From M3007 sp033764075 (GTDB lineage: Bacteria > Bacteroidota > Bacteroidia > Chitinophagales > Saprospiraceae), in contig JANRJH010000039.1 in NCBI GenBank assembly GCA_033764075.1, positions 1 through 64,000 on the forward strand: a DNA stretch of 64,000 nt, written 5' to 3'. Of the stretch, positions 1-8,083 are shown piece by piece. A model generated the notes under the pieces. That model did no database searches, was not told where the DNA came from, and saw only the letters and a program-made list of their open reading frames with translations. Position 1 is the stretch's first letter. Every line of letters begins with the position of its first letter. A program made the translations under genes and the position numbers.

Positions 1-1332
1 GCCATGCGCGCCCGCGGCGCCAAAGTAACCGACGTTGCGATCATCGTGATTGCGGCCGACGACTCCGTGATGCCGCAAACCCGCGAGGCCATCAGCCACG
101 CACAGGCGGCAGGAGTGCCCCTCGTGTTCGCCATCAACAAAATAGATAAAGCCGGCGCCGATCCCGAAAGGATCAAAAATGAACTGGCCCAAATGAATTT
201 GTTGGTAGAAGAATGGGGCGGAAAATACCAAAGCCAGGATATTTCGGCCAAAAAAGGCGAAAATGTCGATAAATTGCTCGAAAAAGTACTGCTCGAAGCA
301 GAACTGCTCGAACTCAAAGCCAACCCGAAACGCCGCGCCATTGGCACGGTACTCGAAGCATCACTCGACAAAGGGCGCGGTTATGTAGCAAAAATACTGG
401 TCGAAAATGGTACTTTGCGCGATGGCGACCCCATCATTGCGGGCGAATTTGCGGGCAAAGTAAAAGCCATGTTCAACGAACGCGGCAAAAAGATCAAGGA
501 AGCCGGCCCGGCCTCGCCCGTACTCGTGCTCGGCCTCCCCGGTGCACCCCAGGCAGGTGAAAAGATAAAAGTGACCGCCACCGAAGCCGAAGCCAAGGAG
601 ATCGCCGCCAAACGCGGCCAGATCATCCGCGAACAAGCCACCCGTGCCACCAAACGCATCAGCCTCGACGAGATCGGACGCCGCCTCGCCCTGGGCAACT
701 TCAAAGAGCTGAACCTCATCGTGAAAGGCGACGTGGACGGCTCGGTAGAGGCCCTCAGCGACTCGCTCATCAAGCTCTCGGTCGAAAACGTGCAGGTCAA
801 CGTCATCCACAAGGCCGTCGGCCAGATCGTCGACTCCGACGTCATGCTGGCCTCGGCTTCCGACGCCATCATCATCGGCTTCCAGGTGCGACCCTCCCTT
901 TCCGCCCGTAAACTGGCCGAAAAAGAAGGCGTCGAAATCAAAATGTACTCCATCATCTACGAAGCCATCGAGGAGATCAAACTCGCCATGGAAGGTCTGC
1001 TCGAGCCGACCAAGGAGGAGGACATCACCGGCCAGGTTGAAGTGCGCGAAGTGTACAAAATTTCCAAAGTGGGCACCGTCGCCGGCTGCTACGTCCAGGA
1101 AGGCAAAATCAGCCGCAACCACTTCGTACGCATAGTGCGCGACGGCATCGTCGTGTACCCGGTTAATGCCAACCAAAACGCCGAAATCGCCTCCCTCAAG
1201 CGCTTTAAAGAAGACATCAAGGAAGTGCGCGCCGGCCTCGAATGCGGTATTACGATCAAAAACTTCAACGATATTAAAGTCGGCGACGTGATCGAAGCAT
1301 ACGTGATTAAAGAGGTGAAGGCTACTTTGTAG
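1..1332 (+). CDS. infB: Translation initiation factor IF-2, 3' part (5' end outside window)
   Basis: IF-2 is the GTPase that delivers initiator tRNA to the small ribosomal subunit. The frame is open from base 1 and the residues before the first Met (Ala-Met-Arg-Ala-Arg-Gly-Ala) are the usual IF-2 stretch after the switch II region, so the gene begins upstream of the window and the ATG at 4 is not its start. The 443 residues present hold the G4 motif NKID (about residues 46-49), a G5-like SAKKGENV segment, then domain II, the long helix region and the C-terminal initiator-tRNA-binding domain ending in EVKATL. The N-terminal species-variable region and the P-loop are missing because of the window edge. 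The stop codon is followed immediately by a heptamer-repeat element rather than a simple terminator. Confidence 0.97.
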   Translation, partial: AMRARGAKVTDVAIIVIAADDSVMPQTREAISHAQAAGVPLVFAINKIDKAGADPERIKNELAQMNLLVEEWGGKYQSQDISAKKGENVDKLLEKVLLEAELLELKANPKRRAIGTVLEASLDKGRGYVAKILVENGTLRDGDPIIAGEFAGKVKAMFNERGKKIKEAGPASPVLVLGLPGAPQAGEKIKVTATEAEAKEIAAKRGQIIREQATRATKRISLDEIGRRLALGNFKELNLIVKGDVDGSVEALSDSLIKLSVENVQVNVIHKAVGQIVDSDVMLASASDAIIIGFQVRPSLSARKLAEKEGVEIKMYSIIYEAIEEIKLAMEGLLEPTKEEDITGQVEVREVYKISKVGTVAGCYVQEGKISRNHFVRIVRDGIVVYPVNANQNAEIASLKRFKEDIKEVRAGLECGITIKNFNDIKVGDVIEAYVIKEVKATL

Positions 1333-1630
1333 GCCGAAGGCCGACGGCTATCGGCCGACGGCTGTCGGTAGTCGGCTATCGGTCGTCGGTAGTCGGTAGT
1401 CGGATGTCGGTCGTCGGCGTTGGGTTTAGTTTAAGTTTCTGTATGATTTTTTCCTAGAGAAGAATTATACTGATTTTGGTATTCTATTTGATGAACCCAT
1501 AATCACCAACCGATAGCCGACGACCGGCAACCGATAGCCGACGACCGGCAACCGATAGCCGACGACCGGCAACCGATAGCCGACAACCGACAACCGATAG
1601 CCGACGACCGACTACCGATAGCCGATAGCC
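1333..1630. repeat. Inverted heptamer-repeat element (TCGGYNG family) between infB and rfbA
   Basis: This 298-bp stretch without a gene is almost wholly repeat. The left arm (1333-1423) is a run of 7-bp units such as CTATCGG, TCGTCGG, TAGTCGG and CTGTCGG. The right arm (about 1507-1630) is the reverse complement type: CCGATAG, CCGACGA, CCGGCAA and CCGACAA, including three near-identical 21-bp triplets in tandem. The arms flank an AT-rich core of about 80 bp (1424-1503). The arms could pair into a long imperfect cruciform or RNA hairpin. Unit order differs between the arms, so it is not a simple perfect palindrome. The same unit family recurs at 7431-7583 and inside a gene at 48398-48551. Confidence 0.9.
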
Positions 1631-1640
1631 AAACAAACCC

Positions 1641-2510
1641 ATGAAAGGAATTATTCTCGCCGGAGGACTCGGCACCCGACTGTACCCCCTCACCCTTGCC
1701 GTCAGCAAGCAACTGATGCCGGTGTACGACAAGCCGATGATCTACTACCCGCTGTCCACCCTGATGCTGGCGGGCATTCGCGACATCCTGATCATTTCGA
1801 CGCCCCAGGACCTGCCCAAATTCAAGGACTTGCTGGGCGACGGCCATGAACTCGGCGTGTCCTTTTCATACGTCGCCCAACACGTGCCCAACGGCCTCGC
1901 CCAGGCGTTTGTGCTGGGCGCTCCGTTTATCGGACACGACGCTGCAGCGCTCATTCTCGGTGACAACATCTTTTACGGCGCCGGCCTGCCCGAAATGCTG
2001 CAAACCTGCACCCGGCCCGAAGGCGGCATCGTGTTCGCCTACCAGGTGTCGGACCCCGAGCGTTACGGGGTGGTGGAGTTCGACAAAAACAAAAAGGTGA
2101 TCAGCATCGAGGAAAAACCCAAAGCGCCCAAAAGTTTTTACGCCGTACCCGGTCTTTACTTCTACGACAACAGCGTGGTGGAGGTCGCCAAAAACCTGCA
2201 ACCCAGCGCACGGGGCGAATACGAGATCACCGACGTGAACAAATACTACCTGGAACAAGGCAACCTGGAGGTGCGCGTCATGGGTCGCGGCTACGCCTGG
2301 CTGGATACCGGCACCCACGAGTCGCTCATGCAGGCAGGCCAGTTCGTTCAGGCCATCGAAGAGCGCCAGGGACTCAAGATCGGCTGCATTGAAGAAGTGG
2401 CCTGGGAAATGGGCTTTATGGACGATGCCCAACTCGAAGCGCTGGGCCACAAATACATCAAAAGTGGATATGGGCAGTACCTGTTGAACCTGCTCAAATT
2501 CAAACAGTGA
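1641..2510 (+). CDS. rfbA: Glucose-1-phosphate thymidylyltransferase
   Basis: Makes dTDP-glucose from glucose-1-phosphate and dTTP, the first step to dTDP-rhamnose and related sugars for surface polysaccharide. The 289-residue length is typical of RmlA/RfbA. The N-terminal nucleotide-binding signature GGLGTRLYPLT is at residues 8-18, followed by the KQLMPVYDKPMIYYPLS segment, the metal-site region GDNIFYG, and EEKPKAPKS further on. The ATG lies 10 bp after the last heptamer repeat, so any promoter must lie within or upstream of the repeat. No rfbB, rfbC or rfbD gene is visible next to it. The stop overlaps the next gene by four bases (GTGA), which suggests translational coupling. Confidence 0.97.
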   Translation: MKGIILAGGLGTRLYPLTLAVSKQLMPVYDKPMIYYPLSTLMLAGIRDILIISTPQDLPKFKDLLGDGHELGVSFSYVAQHVPNGLAQAFVLGAPFIGHDAAALILGDNIFYGAGLPEMLQTCTRPEGGIVFAYQVSDPERYGVVEFDKNKKVISIEEKPKAPKSFYAVPGLYFYDNSVVEVAKNLQPSARGEYEITDVNKYYLEQGNLEVRVMGRGYAWLDTGTHESLMQAGQFVQAIEERQGLKIGCIEEVAWEMGFMDDAQLEALGHKYIKSGYGQYLLNLLKFKQ

Positions 2511-2932
2511 TTGATGTCCTTTTCCTCTGTACCGGCAATTACTACCGAAGCCGTTTCGCAGAGATATGCTTCAATCATCTTGCCGAACAACACGGCGCCA
2601 CCCGTCGTGCCGAATCCCGCGGCCTCGAAGCCTGGGCCGGGCGGAACCCCGGGCCCTTGTCCAGACATGTGATCGCCTACCTAAAAGAACTGGACATTTC
2701 ATGGCCTGAGCCTCACCGCTTCCCCCTTCAACTGGAAAAAACGGATTGGGCGCTGGCAGAACAAGTCATTGCCCTCGATGAAGAAGAACACCGGCCCATG
2801 ATCCTGCGCGACTTTCCGGCGTTTGAACACCGCGTGGCGTACTGGCAATTCCAGGATACGCATCTGGTCGATCCCGGCCTGATTCTGCCGGCCATTCGTG
2901 AAAAGGTGCTTCAACTGTTGGCAGGATTTTGA
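2507..2932 (+). CDS. Low-molecular-weight protein tyrosine phosphatase-like protein
   Basis: A 141-residue protein with the phosphatase P-loop C-x5-R(S) near the N-terminus: Cys8 and Arg14 in CTGNYYRS. A late Asp-Pro (in HLVDPG) is at the place of the general acid in LMW-PTPs. The start is a GTG that overlaps the rfbA stop, and no better ATG exists because the P-loop begins at residue 8. In polysaccharide loci such enzymes often act on bacterial tyrosine kinases, but no kinase is visible here, so the substrate is unknown. Tyr-Tyr before the Arg is unusual compared with the common CxGNICRS form, so activity should not be assumed. Confidence 0.75.
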   Translation: MIDVLFLCTGNYYRSRFAEICFNHLAEQHGATRRAESRGLEAWAGRNPGPLSRHVIAYLKELDISWPEPHRFPLQLEKTDWALAEQVIALDEEEHRPMILRDFPAFEHRVAYWQFQDTHLVDPGLILPAIREKVLQLLAGF

Positions 2933-2968
2933 ACAAGCGCCCTGGTTTTTACGCAACAACAACAGCTC

Positions 2969-4600
2969 ATGAATAAAATCATTTTGTCGATTTCTTTTTT
3001 AGTGCTTTTTATCCAATCCAGCCATACGCAAACGGTACAAGATGATTTTGAAGGCAATGGCGCCATGCTGAATTGGACCGACGACAATTGCAATATCAAT
3101 GCGGGCTTTGCCAATCCGTACGTGCAAAGCGCCAATCCTTCCGCAAAGGTTTTAAAATATCAGGATACAGGAGGTCAATTTGCCAATGTGCGATTTGATG
3201 TTGCCTTCAATTTTGATTTAAGCACTCAAAGTATCTTTACCTTAAAAATTTACGTCCCATCGAGTGGATTGACAGGAAATCAGCCGAATCAAATATCCTT
3301 GAAATTACAAAATGGAAACCTGTCCAATCCGTGGGTGACACAGAGCGAAATCATAAAACCCATTGTTTTAAACCAGTGGCAAACCGTGTCTTTTGATTTT
3401 GCCAATGACCCATACGTTAATTTTGATCCCAATTCGCCGCCGCCAATTCAACGAGGGGATTTCAACAGGGTACTGCTACAGGTAAATGGTGAAAATAACC
3501 ACGACCAGGTTACTGCCTATATAGATGATGTGTTCTACAACGGCGTGATCACCGCCGGGCCGGCATACAATCTGCTGGTATGGTCGGATGAGTTTGAGGG
3601 TAATGGGGCTATCGATACTGCCAAATGGCACCATCAGACGCTGCTGCCCAATGGCGCCAGTTGGTACAATGGCGAAATACAGCATTACACCAATAGAACA
3701 GCCAATGCTTATGTAAGTAACGGGACATTACATATTGTTGGGAAAAAGGAAACCTACACCGATCAAGGACATACGAAGCAATATACCTCGGCCAGATTAA
3801 ACTCAAAATTCGCTTTTCAGTATGGAAAAGTAGAAGTCCGCGCAAAATTACCTGCCGGCATCGGTACATGGCCAGCCATATGGACCCTGGGTAAAAACAT
3901 TCAAGAAGTTGGCGGATATTGGAACAACCAAGGTTTTGGGACGACGGACTGGCCGGCTTGCGGCGAGATTGACATCATGGAACATTGGGGCGCCAATCAA
4001 AACTACATACAAAGCGCCATCCATACCCCCTCCAGTTTTGGTAATACGGTTAACTTCGGCGGACAAAGCATCGCTACAGCATCTACAAGCTTCCACACGT
4101 ATGCCCTCGAATGGTATCCCCAAAAGTTAGTATTCAGTGTAGACAGCGTGCCGCATTACACCTATCAACCCAATACGTTTGATGCCAATACCTGGCCTTT
4201 TGATGCAGCGCAATACATTTTACTAAATTTTGCTATTCTTCCCGGCATTCTTCCCGGTTTCACCCAGGATGAGTTTGAAATAGACTATGTACGCGTTTAT
4301 CAAACGGCTAACCCCACCCCGACCAGTGCCGCACATAATCCATTATTCGATTTGAAAAATGCGCCCAACCCCGCTGCAAATCACACCATTATCAGTTATA
4401 CGCTCCCCGAGCCCGCAGAAGTGAAATTATTCATACATGATGTCAGTGGAAAACGAATTCAAACCTTGGTAAATGAAACGCAACCCACCGGGCAGCATCA
4501 AGTCAAATGGGATGTGCAAAACCAGTCATCCGGAACGTATTTCTATACCTTGATGGTGGGCAACAGGATTGTTACAGAAAGGTGTTTGATTGAAAAATAA
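2969..4600 (+). CDS. Secreted GH16 glucanase with T9SS sorting domain
   Basis: A 543-residue secreted glycoside hydrolase. Residues 1-21 are a signal peptide, residues about 25-195 form a beta-rich module like a carbohydrate-binding domain, and residues about 200-450 are a GH16 domain starting at WSDEFEGNG. The catalytic motif GEIDIMEHWG places the nucleophile at Glu333, the helper at Asp335 and the acid/base at Glu338. The last about 75 residues (NAPNPAANHT onward, ending in CLIEK) are a type A T9SS C-terminal domain, so export across the outer membrane is expected. GH16 members with this motif usually cut beta-1,3 or mixed-linked glucans such as laminarin; the exact substrate is inference. 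Base composition is visibly AT-richer than the flanking genes, consistent with transfer or relaxed selection. Confidence 0.93.
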   Translation: MNKIILSISFLVLFIQSSHTQTVQDDFEGNGAMLNWTDDNCNINAGFANPYVQSANPSAKVLKYQDTGGQFANVRFDVAFNFDLSTQSIFTLKIYVPSSGLTGNQPNQISLKLQNGNLSNPWVTQSEIIKPIVLNQWQTVSFDFANDPYVNFDPNSPPPIQRGDFNRVLLQVNGENNHDQVTAYIDDVFYNGVITAGPAYNLLVWSDEFEGNGAIDTAKWHHQTLLPNGASWYNGEIQHYTNRTANAYVSNGTLHIVGKKETYTDQGHTKQYTSARLNSKFAFQYGKVEVRAKLPAGIGTWPAIWTLGKNIQEVGGYWNNQGFGTTDWPACGEIDIMEHWGANQNYIQSAIHTPSSFGNTVNFGGQSIATASTSFHTYALEWYPQKLVFSVDSVPHYTYQPNTFDANTWPFDAAQYILLNFAILPGILPGFTQDEFEIDYVRVYQTANPTPTSAAHNPLFDLKNAPNPAANHTIISYTLPEPAEVKLFIHDVSGKRIQTLVNETQPTGQHQVKWDVQNQSSGTYFYTLMVGNRIVTERCLIEK

Positions 4601-4711
4601 AGACAGGCTGGGTATGCGAAACACAAACCATCCATTGTAAAGGTCAGCAACCAGTACAAAACCGTTAAAGGCGTATGGGCGAGCGACGTCTGGAATTCGG
4701 TAAAAAACAAA

Positions 4712-4743
4712 AAAGCCACTCCGGGCAATCCCGAAGTGGCTTT
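4712..4743. terminator. Bidirectional hairpin terminator between GH16 gene and fusA
   Basis: Fourteen-bp stem (4712-4725 with 4730-4743, one mismatch) and a CAAT loop, between two convergent genes. On the minus strand the stem is followed by a T-rich tract (complement of 4702-4711), which suits the end of the fusA transcript. On the plus strand it is followed by ACTTTTT. Confidence 0.85.
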
Positions 4744-4774
4744 ACTTTTTATGCCTTGGCGATACCGCCTTTGC

Positions 4775-6901
4775 TTATCCTTTTTTCGACTTTTCGATCA
4801 CCGCTTTGGCCACGTTTTCAGGGGCCGGTGAGAAATGGCTGAACTCCATCGTCGAGGAGGCGCGGCCCGAAGTCAGCGTGCGCAGTTCGGTCACGTAACC
4901 GAACATTTGCGCCAGCGGCACTTCAGCGTGGACGGCTACGGCGCCGCCCGGACGGCCTTCCTGGCCTTTGATCATGCCACGGCGGCGGTTGAGGTCGCCG
5001 ATCACCGGACCCACGTATTCTTCGGGGGTGATTACTTCGAGCTTCATGATCGGTTCCATGATCTGCGGGCCGCATTTCGGGGCCGCTTCGCGGAAACCGT
5101 CTTTGGCGCAGAGTTCGAAAGCGATCGGCTTGGAGTCCACCGCGTGCATAGAACCGTCGAGCACCCGCACCTTCATCGAGTCGATGTTGTAACCGGCGAG
5201 AATGCCGTTATTCATCATCTGGTTGAAGCCGTCGTTGATGGGTTTCTGGTAGTTCTTGTCGATGGCGCCGCCCACGATGCCCCATTCGAACTGGAGCTTT
5301 TTCTTGCCGCTTTTGAAGTCTTCTGTTTCCAGGAATTCCGGATCGGCCGGACCGATTTCGAATTCCATGTCGGCGAACAGACCCGAACCACCCGTTTGTT
5401 TTTTGAGCCTTTCGCGGTGGCGCACGGTTTTGGTCAGTGCCTCTTTGTAGTTCACCTGGGGTTCGCCCTGGTTGCACTCCACCTTAAATTCGCGGCGCAG
5501 GCGGTCAACGATGATCTCCAGGTGAAGCTCACCCATGCCGGAAATTACCGTTTGGTTGGTCTCCTCGTCGAAGCGCACGCGGAACGTCGGGTCTTCTTCG
5601 GCCAGTTTGTTGAGGGCCATACCCAGCTTGTCGAGGTCTTTTTGCGTTTTGGGTTCGATGGCCAGACCGATTACCGGTTCGGGGAACACCATGCTCTCGA
5701 GCACGATCGGGCTGTTGATATCGCAAAGGGTGTCGCCGGTGCGAATGTCTTTGAAACCGACAGCGGCGGCGATGTCGCCGGCGGCCACGTTGTCGATCGG
5801 GTTTTGCTTGTTGGCGTGCATCTGGTACAGACGGCTGATGCGCTCTTTATCGCCGGTGCGGGTGTTGAGCACATAGGAGCCGGCGTCGAGTTTGCCGGAA
5901 TACACGCGAATGAAGCACAGGCGGCCAACGAAGGGGTCGGTGGCGATCTTGAATGCCAGTGCGGTAAACGGTTCGTCGGCCGAGGGCTTGCGCGATACCT
6001 CCAGCTCCGTTTTCGGGTTGGTGCCTTTTACGGCCTCAATGTCCAGCGGAGAAGGCAGGTAATAGCAAACGGCATCCAGGCATGCCTGCACGCCTTTGTT
6101 TTTGAAAGCGGAGCCGCACATGACCGGCGTCATTTTCATGTCGCAAACAGCCTGGCGGATGGCGTTGCGCATTTCCTCGACGGTGATGGAGTTCGGGTCG
6201 TCGAAGAATTTTTCCAGCAGGGTATCGTCGTAGCCGGCGATTTCCTCCACCAGTTGTTGGCGTGTTTCGTCAACAATCTCTTTCAGATCGGCGGGGATGG
6301 GCACCACATCGTAGGTCATACCCATGTCGGTATCGTTCCAGATGATGGCCTGGTTGGTCACGAGGTCTACGACGCCTTTAAAACCGTCTTCCGCGCCGAT
6401 GGGTACCTGAAGCGGAATGGCATTGGAGCCAAGCTTGAGTTTCATGTCCTTGATGACGGCGAAGAAATCGGCGCCGGCGCGGTCCATTTTGTTCACAAAA
6501 GCGATGCGGGGTACCTTGTAGTTATCGGCCAGGCGCCAGTTGGTTTCCGACTGTGGCTCTACGCCGTCTACGGCGGAAAACAGGAAGACCAGGCCGTCGA
6601 GCACGCGCAGAGAACGGTTCACCTCCACGGTGAAGTCCACGTGTCCGGGCGTATCGATGATGTTGAAGTCATACTCCTGCTCTTCCACATTCCAGGTGCA
6701 CTTGGTAGCGGCGGAGGTAATGGTGATCCCGCGTTCCTGCTCCTGCTCCATCCAGTCCATCGTGGCGGCGCCTTCGTGCACTTCGCCGATTTTGTGGGTC
6801 ACACCCGTGTAGTAGAGGATGCGTTCGGTGGTGGTCGTCTTACCGGCGTCGATGTGTGCGGCAATACCGATGTTGCGTCTAAAACGTAGGTCCATTGCCA
6901 T
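4775..6901 (-). CDS. fusA: Translation elongation factor G
   Basis: The ribosomal translocase GTPase, 708 residues, full length. The P-loop AHIDAGKTT is at about residues 15-23, switch II is DTPGHVDF and NKMD is the G4 motif. Domains II to V follow, with the late EPIMKLEV and GMIKGQEG segments present. The start ATG-GCA-ATG leaves two possible Met codons; the first is used here. It is the last gene of the str operon (rpsL-rpsG-fusA), 36 bp after rpsG, and ends before a bidirectional hairpin terminator. tufA does not follow fusA here. Confidence 0.98.
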   Translation of the reverse strand: MAMDLRFRRNIGIAAHIDAGKTTTTERILYYTGVTHKIGEVHEGAATMDWMEQEQERGITITSAATKCTWNVEEQEYDFNIIDTPGHVDFTVEVNRSLRVLDGLVFLFSAVDGVEPQSETNWRLADNYKVPRIAFVNKMDRAGADFFAVIKDMKLKLGSNAIPLQVPIGAEDGFKGVVDLVTNQAIIWNDTDMGMTYDVVPIPADLKEIVDETRQQLVEEIAGYDDTLLEKFFDDPNSITVEEMRNAIRQAVCDMKMTPVMCGSAFKNKGVQACLDAVCYYLPSPLDIEAVKGTNPKTELEVSRKPSADEPFTALAFKIATDPFVGRLCFIRVYSGKLDAGSYVLNTRTGDKERISRLYQMHANKQNPIDNVAAGDIAAAVGFKDIRTGDTLCDINSPIVLESMVFPEPVIGLAIEPKTQKDLDKLGMALNKLAEEDPTFRVRFDEETNQTVISGMGELHLEIIVDRLRREFKVECNQGEPQVNYKEALTKTVRHRERLKKQTGGSGLFADMEFEIGPADPEFLETEDFKSGKKKLQFEWGIVGGAIDKNYQKPINDGFNQMMNNGILAGYNIDSMKVRVLDGSMHAVDSKPIAFELCAKDGFREAAPKCGPQIMEPIMKLEVITPEEYVGPVIGDLNRRRGMIKGQEGRPGGAVAVHAEVPLAQMFGYVTELRTLTSGRASSTMEFSHFSPAPENVAKAVIEKSKKG

Positions 6902-6937
6902 GACGTTTTTGTGTTGATTTGATGTTCAGAGGGAGAA

Positions 6938-7405
6938 TTATGTGCGGAAGTGGGCAAAAGCGCGGTTGGACTCGGCCATTTTGTGCGTATCCTCGCGTTT
7001 TTTAACAGCATTGCCTTCACCCTTGCTGGCGGCGATGATCTCGGCAGCGAGTTTTTCAGCCATGCCTTTACCGGCGCGTGCGCGGGCATAGCGGATCATC
7101 CACTTCATGCCGATGGAAATTTTGCGATTGGCGGGCAGCTCGGTCGGAATCTGGAAGGTTGCGCCACCAATACGGCGGCTGCGTACTTCTACCTGGGGCA
7201 TGACGTTGTTCAACGCCTTTTTCCATACCTGCAACTCGTCCTCGTTCGTGCGGGCTTTCACAATGTCCATGGCACTGTAAAAGATGTCAAATGCAACGCT
7301 CTTCTTGCCTTCCCACATCAGGTTATTGACAAAACGGGTGACCATTGTGTCGGTAAAACGCGGATCGGGAGCCAATACTCGAGGTTTCGGTTTGTGCTTG
7401 CGCAT
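6938..7405 (-). CDS. rpsG: 30S ribosomal protein S7
   Basis: 155 residues, the normal length. The start MRKHKPKPR and the conserved stretches DPRFTDTMVTRFVNNLM and RRIGGATFQIP identify S7, the primary 16S rRNA binder of the 30S head. It lies between rpsL (178 bp upstream, with the heptamer repeat in between) and fusA (36 bp downstream). In E. coli S7 represses str operon translation by binding the rpsL-rpsG intergenic region. Here that region is occupied by a repeat hairpin, so the same control cannot be assumed. Confidence 0.98.
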   Translation of the reverse strand: MRKHKPKPRVLAPDPRFTDTMVTRFVNNLMWEGKKSVAFDIFYSAMDIVKARTNEDELQVWKKALNNVMPQVEVRSRRIGGATFQIPTELPANRKISIGMKWMIRYARARAGKGMAEKLAAEIIAASKGEGNAVKKREDTHKMAESNRAFAHFRT

Positions 7406-7430
7406 TGTGTTGTATTGAATTTGTTGTTTG

Positions 7431-7583
7431 TTGGCTATCGGTAGTCGGCTATCGGTCGTCGGCTATCGGCTTTCGGTCGTCGGCTGTTGGTTGTCGGCTT
7501 TCGGTCGTCGGTTGTCGGCTCAGGCTTGGTAAGTCCGACAGCCGACGACCGAAAGCCGACAACCGACGGCCGTCGGCCGTCGA
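7431..7583. repeat. Heptamer-repeat hairpin (TCGGYNG family) inside the str operon
   Basis: The rpsL-rpsG gap (7406-7583) is nearly filled by 7-bp units. The left arm (7431-7520) has units such as CTATCGG, TAGTCGG, TCGTCGG and CTTTCGG. The right arm (7534-7583) carries the complementary type CCGACAG, CCGACGA, CCGAAAG and CCGACAA. The loop is only about 13 bp (7521-7533), so a strong RNA hairpin is expected in the operon transcript. The right arm ends exactly where the rpsL stop codon begins at 7584-7586. Confidence 0.92.
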
Positions 7584-7958
7584 CTACTTCTTGGGCCGCT
7601 TGGTGCCGTATCGGCTGCGGCTTTGCTTGCGGTTGTTGACGCCTGCGGTGTCGAGTGCCCCGCGAACGATGGTGTAACGCACACCGGGAAGATCCTTCAC
7701 ACGGCCGCCGCGCACCAGCACGATGGAGTGCTCCTGGAGGTTGTGCCCTTCACCAGGAATGTAGCAGATCACCTCAATACCGTTCACCAAACGGACTTTA
7801 GCCACCTTGCGCAAGGCAGAGTTGGGCTTCTTGGGTGTTGTGGTGTACACACGCGTGCAGACCCCGCGCTTCTGCGGATTGGCGTCCAACGCGCGGCTTT
7901 TGCTCTTGTACTCCACTTTCTCGCGGCTCTTGCGCACCAGTTGATTAATGGTAGGCAT
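7584..7958 (-). CDS. rpsL: 30S ribosomal protein S12
   Basis: 124 residues, the decoding-centre protein. The conserved TTTPKKPNSALRKVAKVRL and PGEGHNLQEHS segments are present. Lysines at the sites linked to streptomycin resistance in other bacteria (in TPKKPNS and in GGRVKDLPG) are the wild-type residues, so no resistance change is visible. First gene of the str operon. A Bacteroidota-type promoter lies at 8045-8077 and two small hairpins occupy the leader at 8012-8040. Confidence 0.98.
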   Translation of the reverse strand: MPTINQLVRKSREKVEYKSKSRALDANPQKRGVCTRVYTTTPKKPNSALRKVAKVRLVNGIEVICYIPGEGHNLQEHSIVLVRGGRVKDLPGVRYTIVRGALDTAGVNNRKQSRSRYGTKRPKK

Positions 7959-8011
7959 ATCGAAACTTAAGGTAAAATTATTGTAAGTCGTTCAAAACCA
8001 ATGCTAAAAAG

Positions 8012-8040
8012 GCCATTTTTAAATGGCGCTTTCAAAAGCG
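8012..8040. promoter_or_regulatory. Two adjacent small hairpins in the rpsL leader
   Basis: GCCATTT/AAATGGC (8012-8018 with 8021-8027) is directly followed by CGCTTT/AAAGCG (8027-8032 with 8035-8040). They lie between the predicted transcription start near 8038 and the rpsL start at 7958. They may be a leader control element, or chance. Confidence 0.35.
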
Positions 8041-8044
8041 AACG

Positions 8045-8077
8045 CAAAGATACGGCCCTTTGAGCCTAAAATCCAAA
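8045..8077 (-). promoter_or_regulatory. Predicted promoter of the str operon
   Basis: On the minus strand TTTG (8077-8074) is followed after 21 bp by TATCTTTG (8052-8045). This matches the Bacteroidota primary-sigma consensus TTTG / TAnnTTTG, with a spacer at the long end of the range. The start of transcription would be near 8038, giving an 80-bp leader before rpsL. Confidence 0.65.
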
Positions 8078-8083
8078 TACTGT

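Noticed and set aside
1333..1630. CRISPR array
   Set aside because: Units are 7 bp in direct tandem with no spacers; neither this nor the other repeat loci have the repeat-spacer layout, and no cas gene is present.
4835..6889. Plus-strand 684-codon open frame antisense to fusA
   Set aside because: It mirrors the EF-G gene in a high-GC region; composition is His/Val/Gly-rich with no motif, and the opposite frame is a certain gene.
7584..7958. Streptomycin-resistance allele of rpsL
   Set aside because: The key lysines are wild type.
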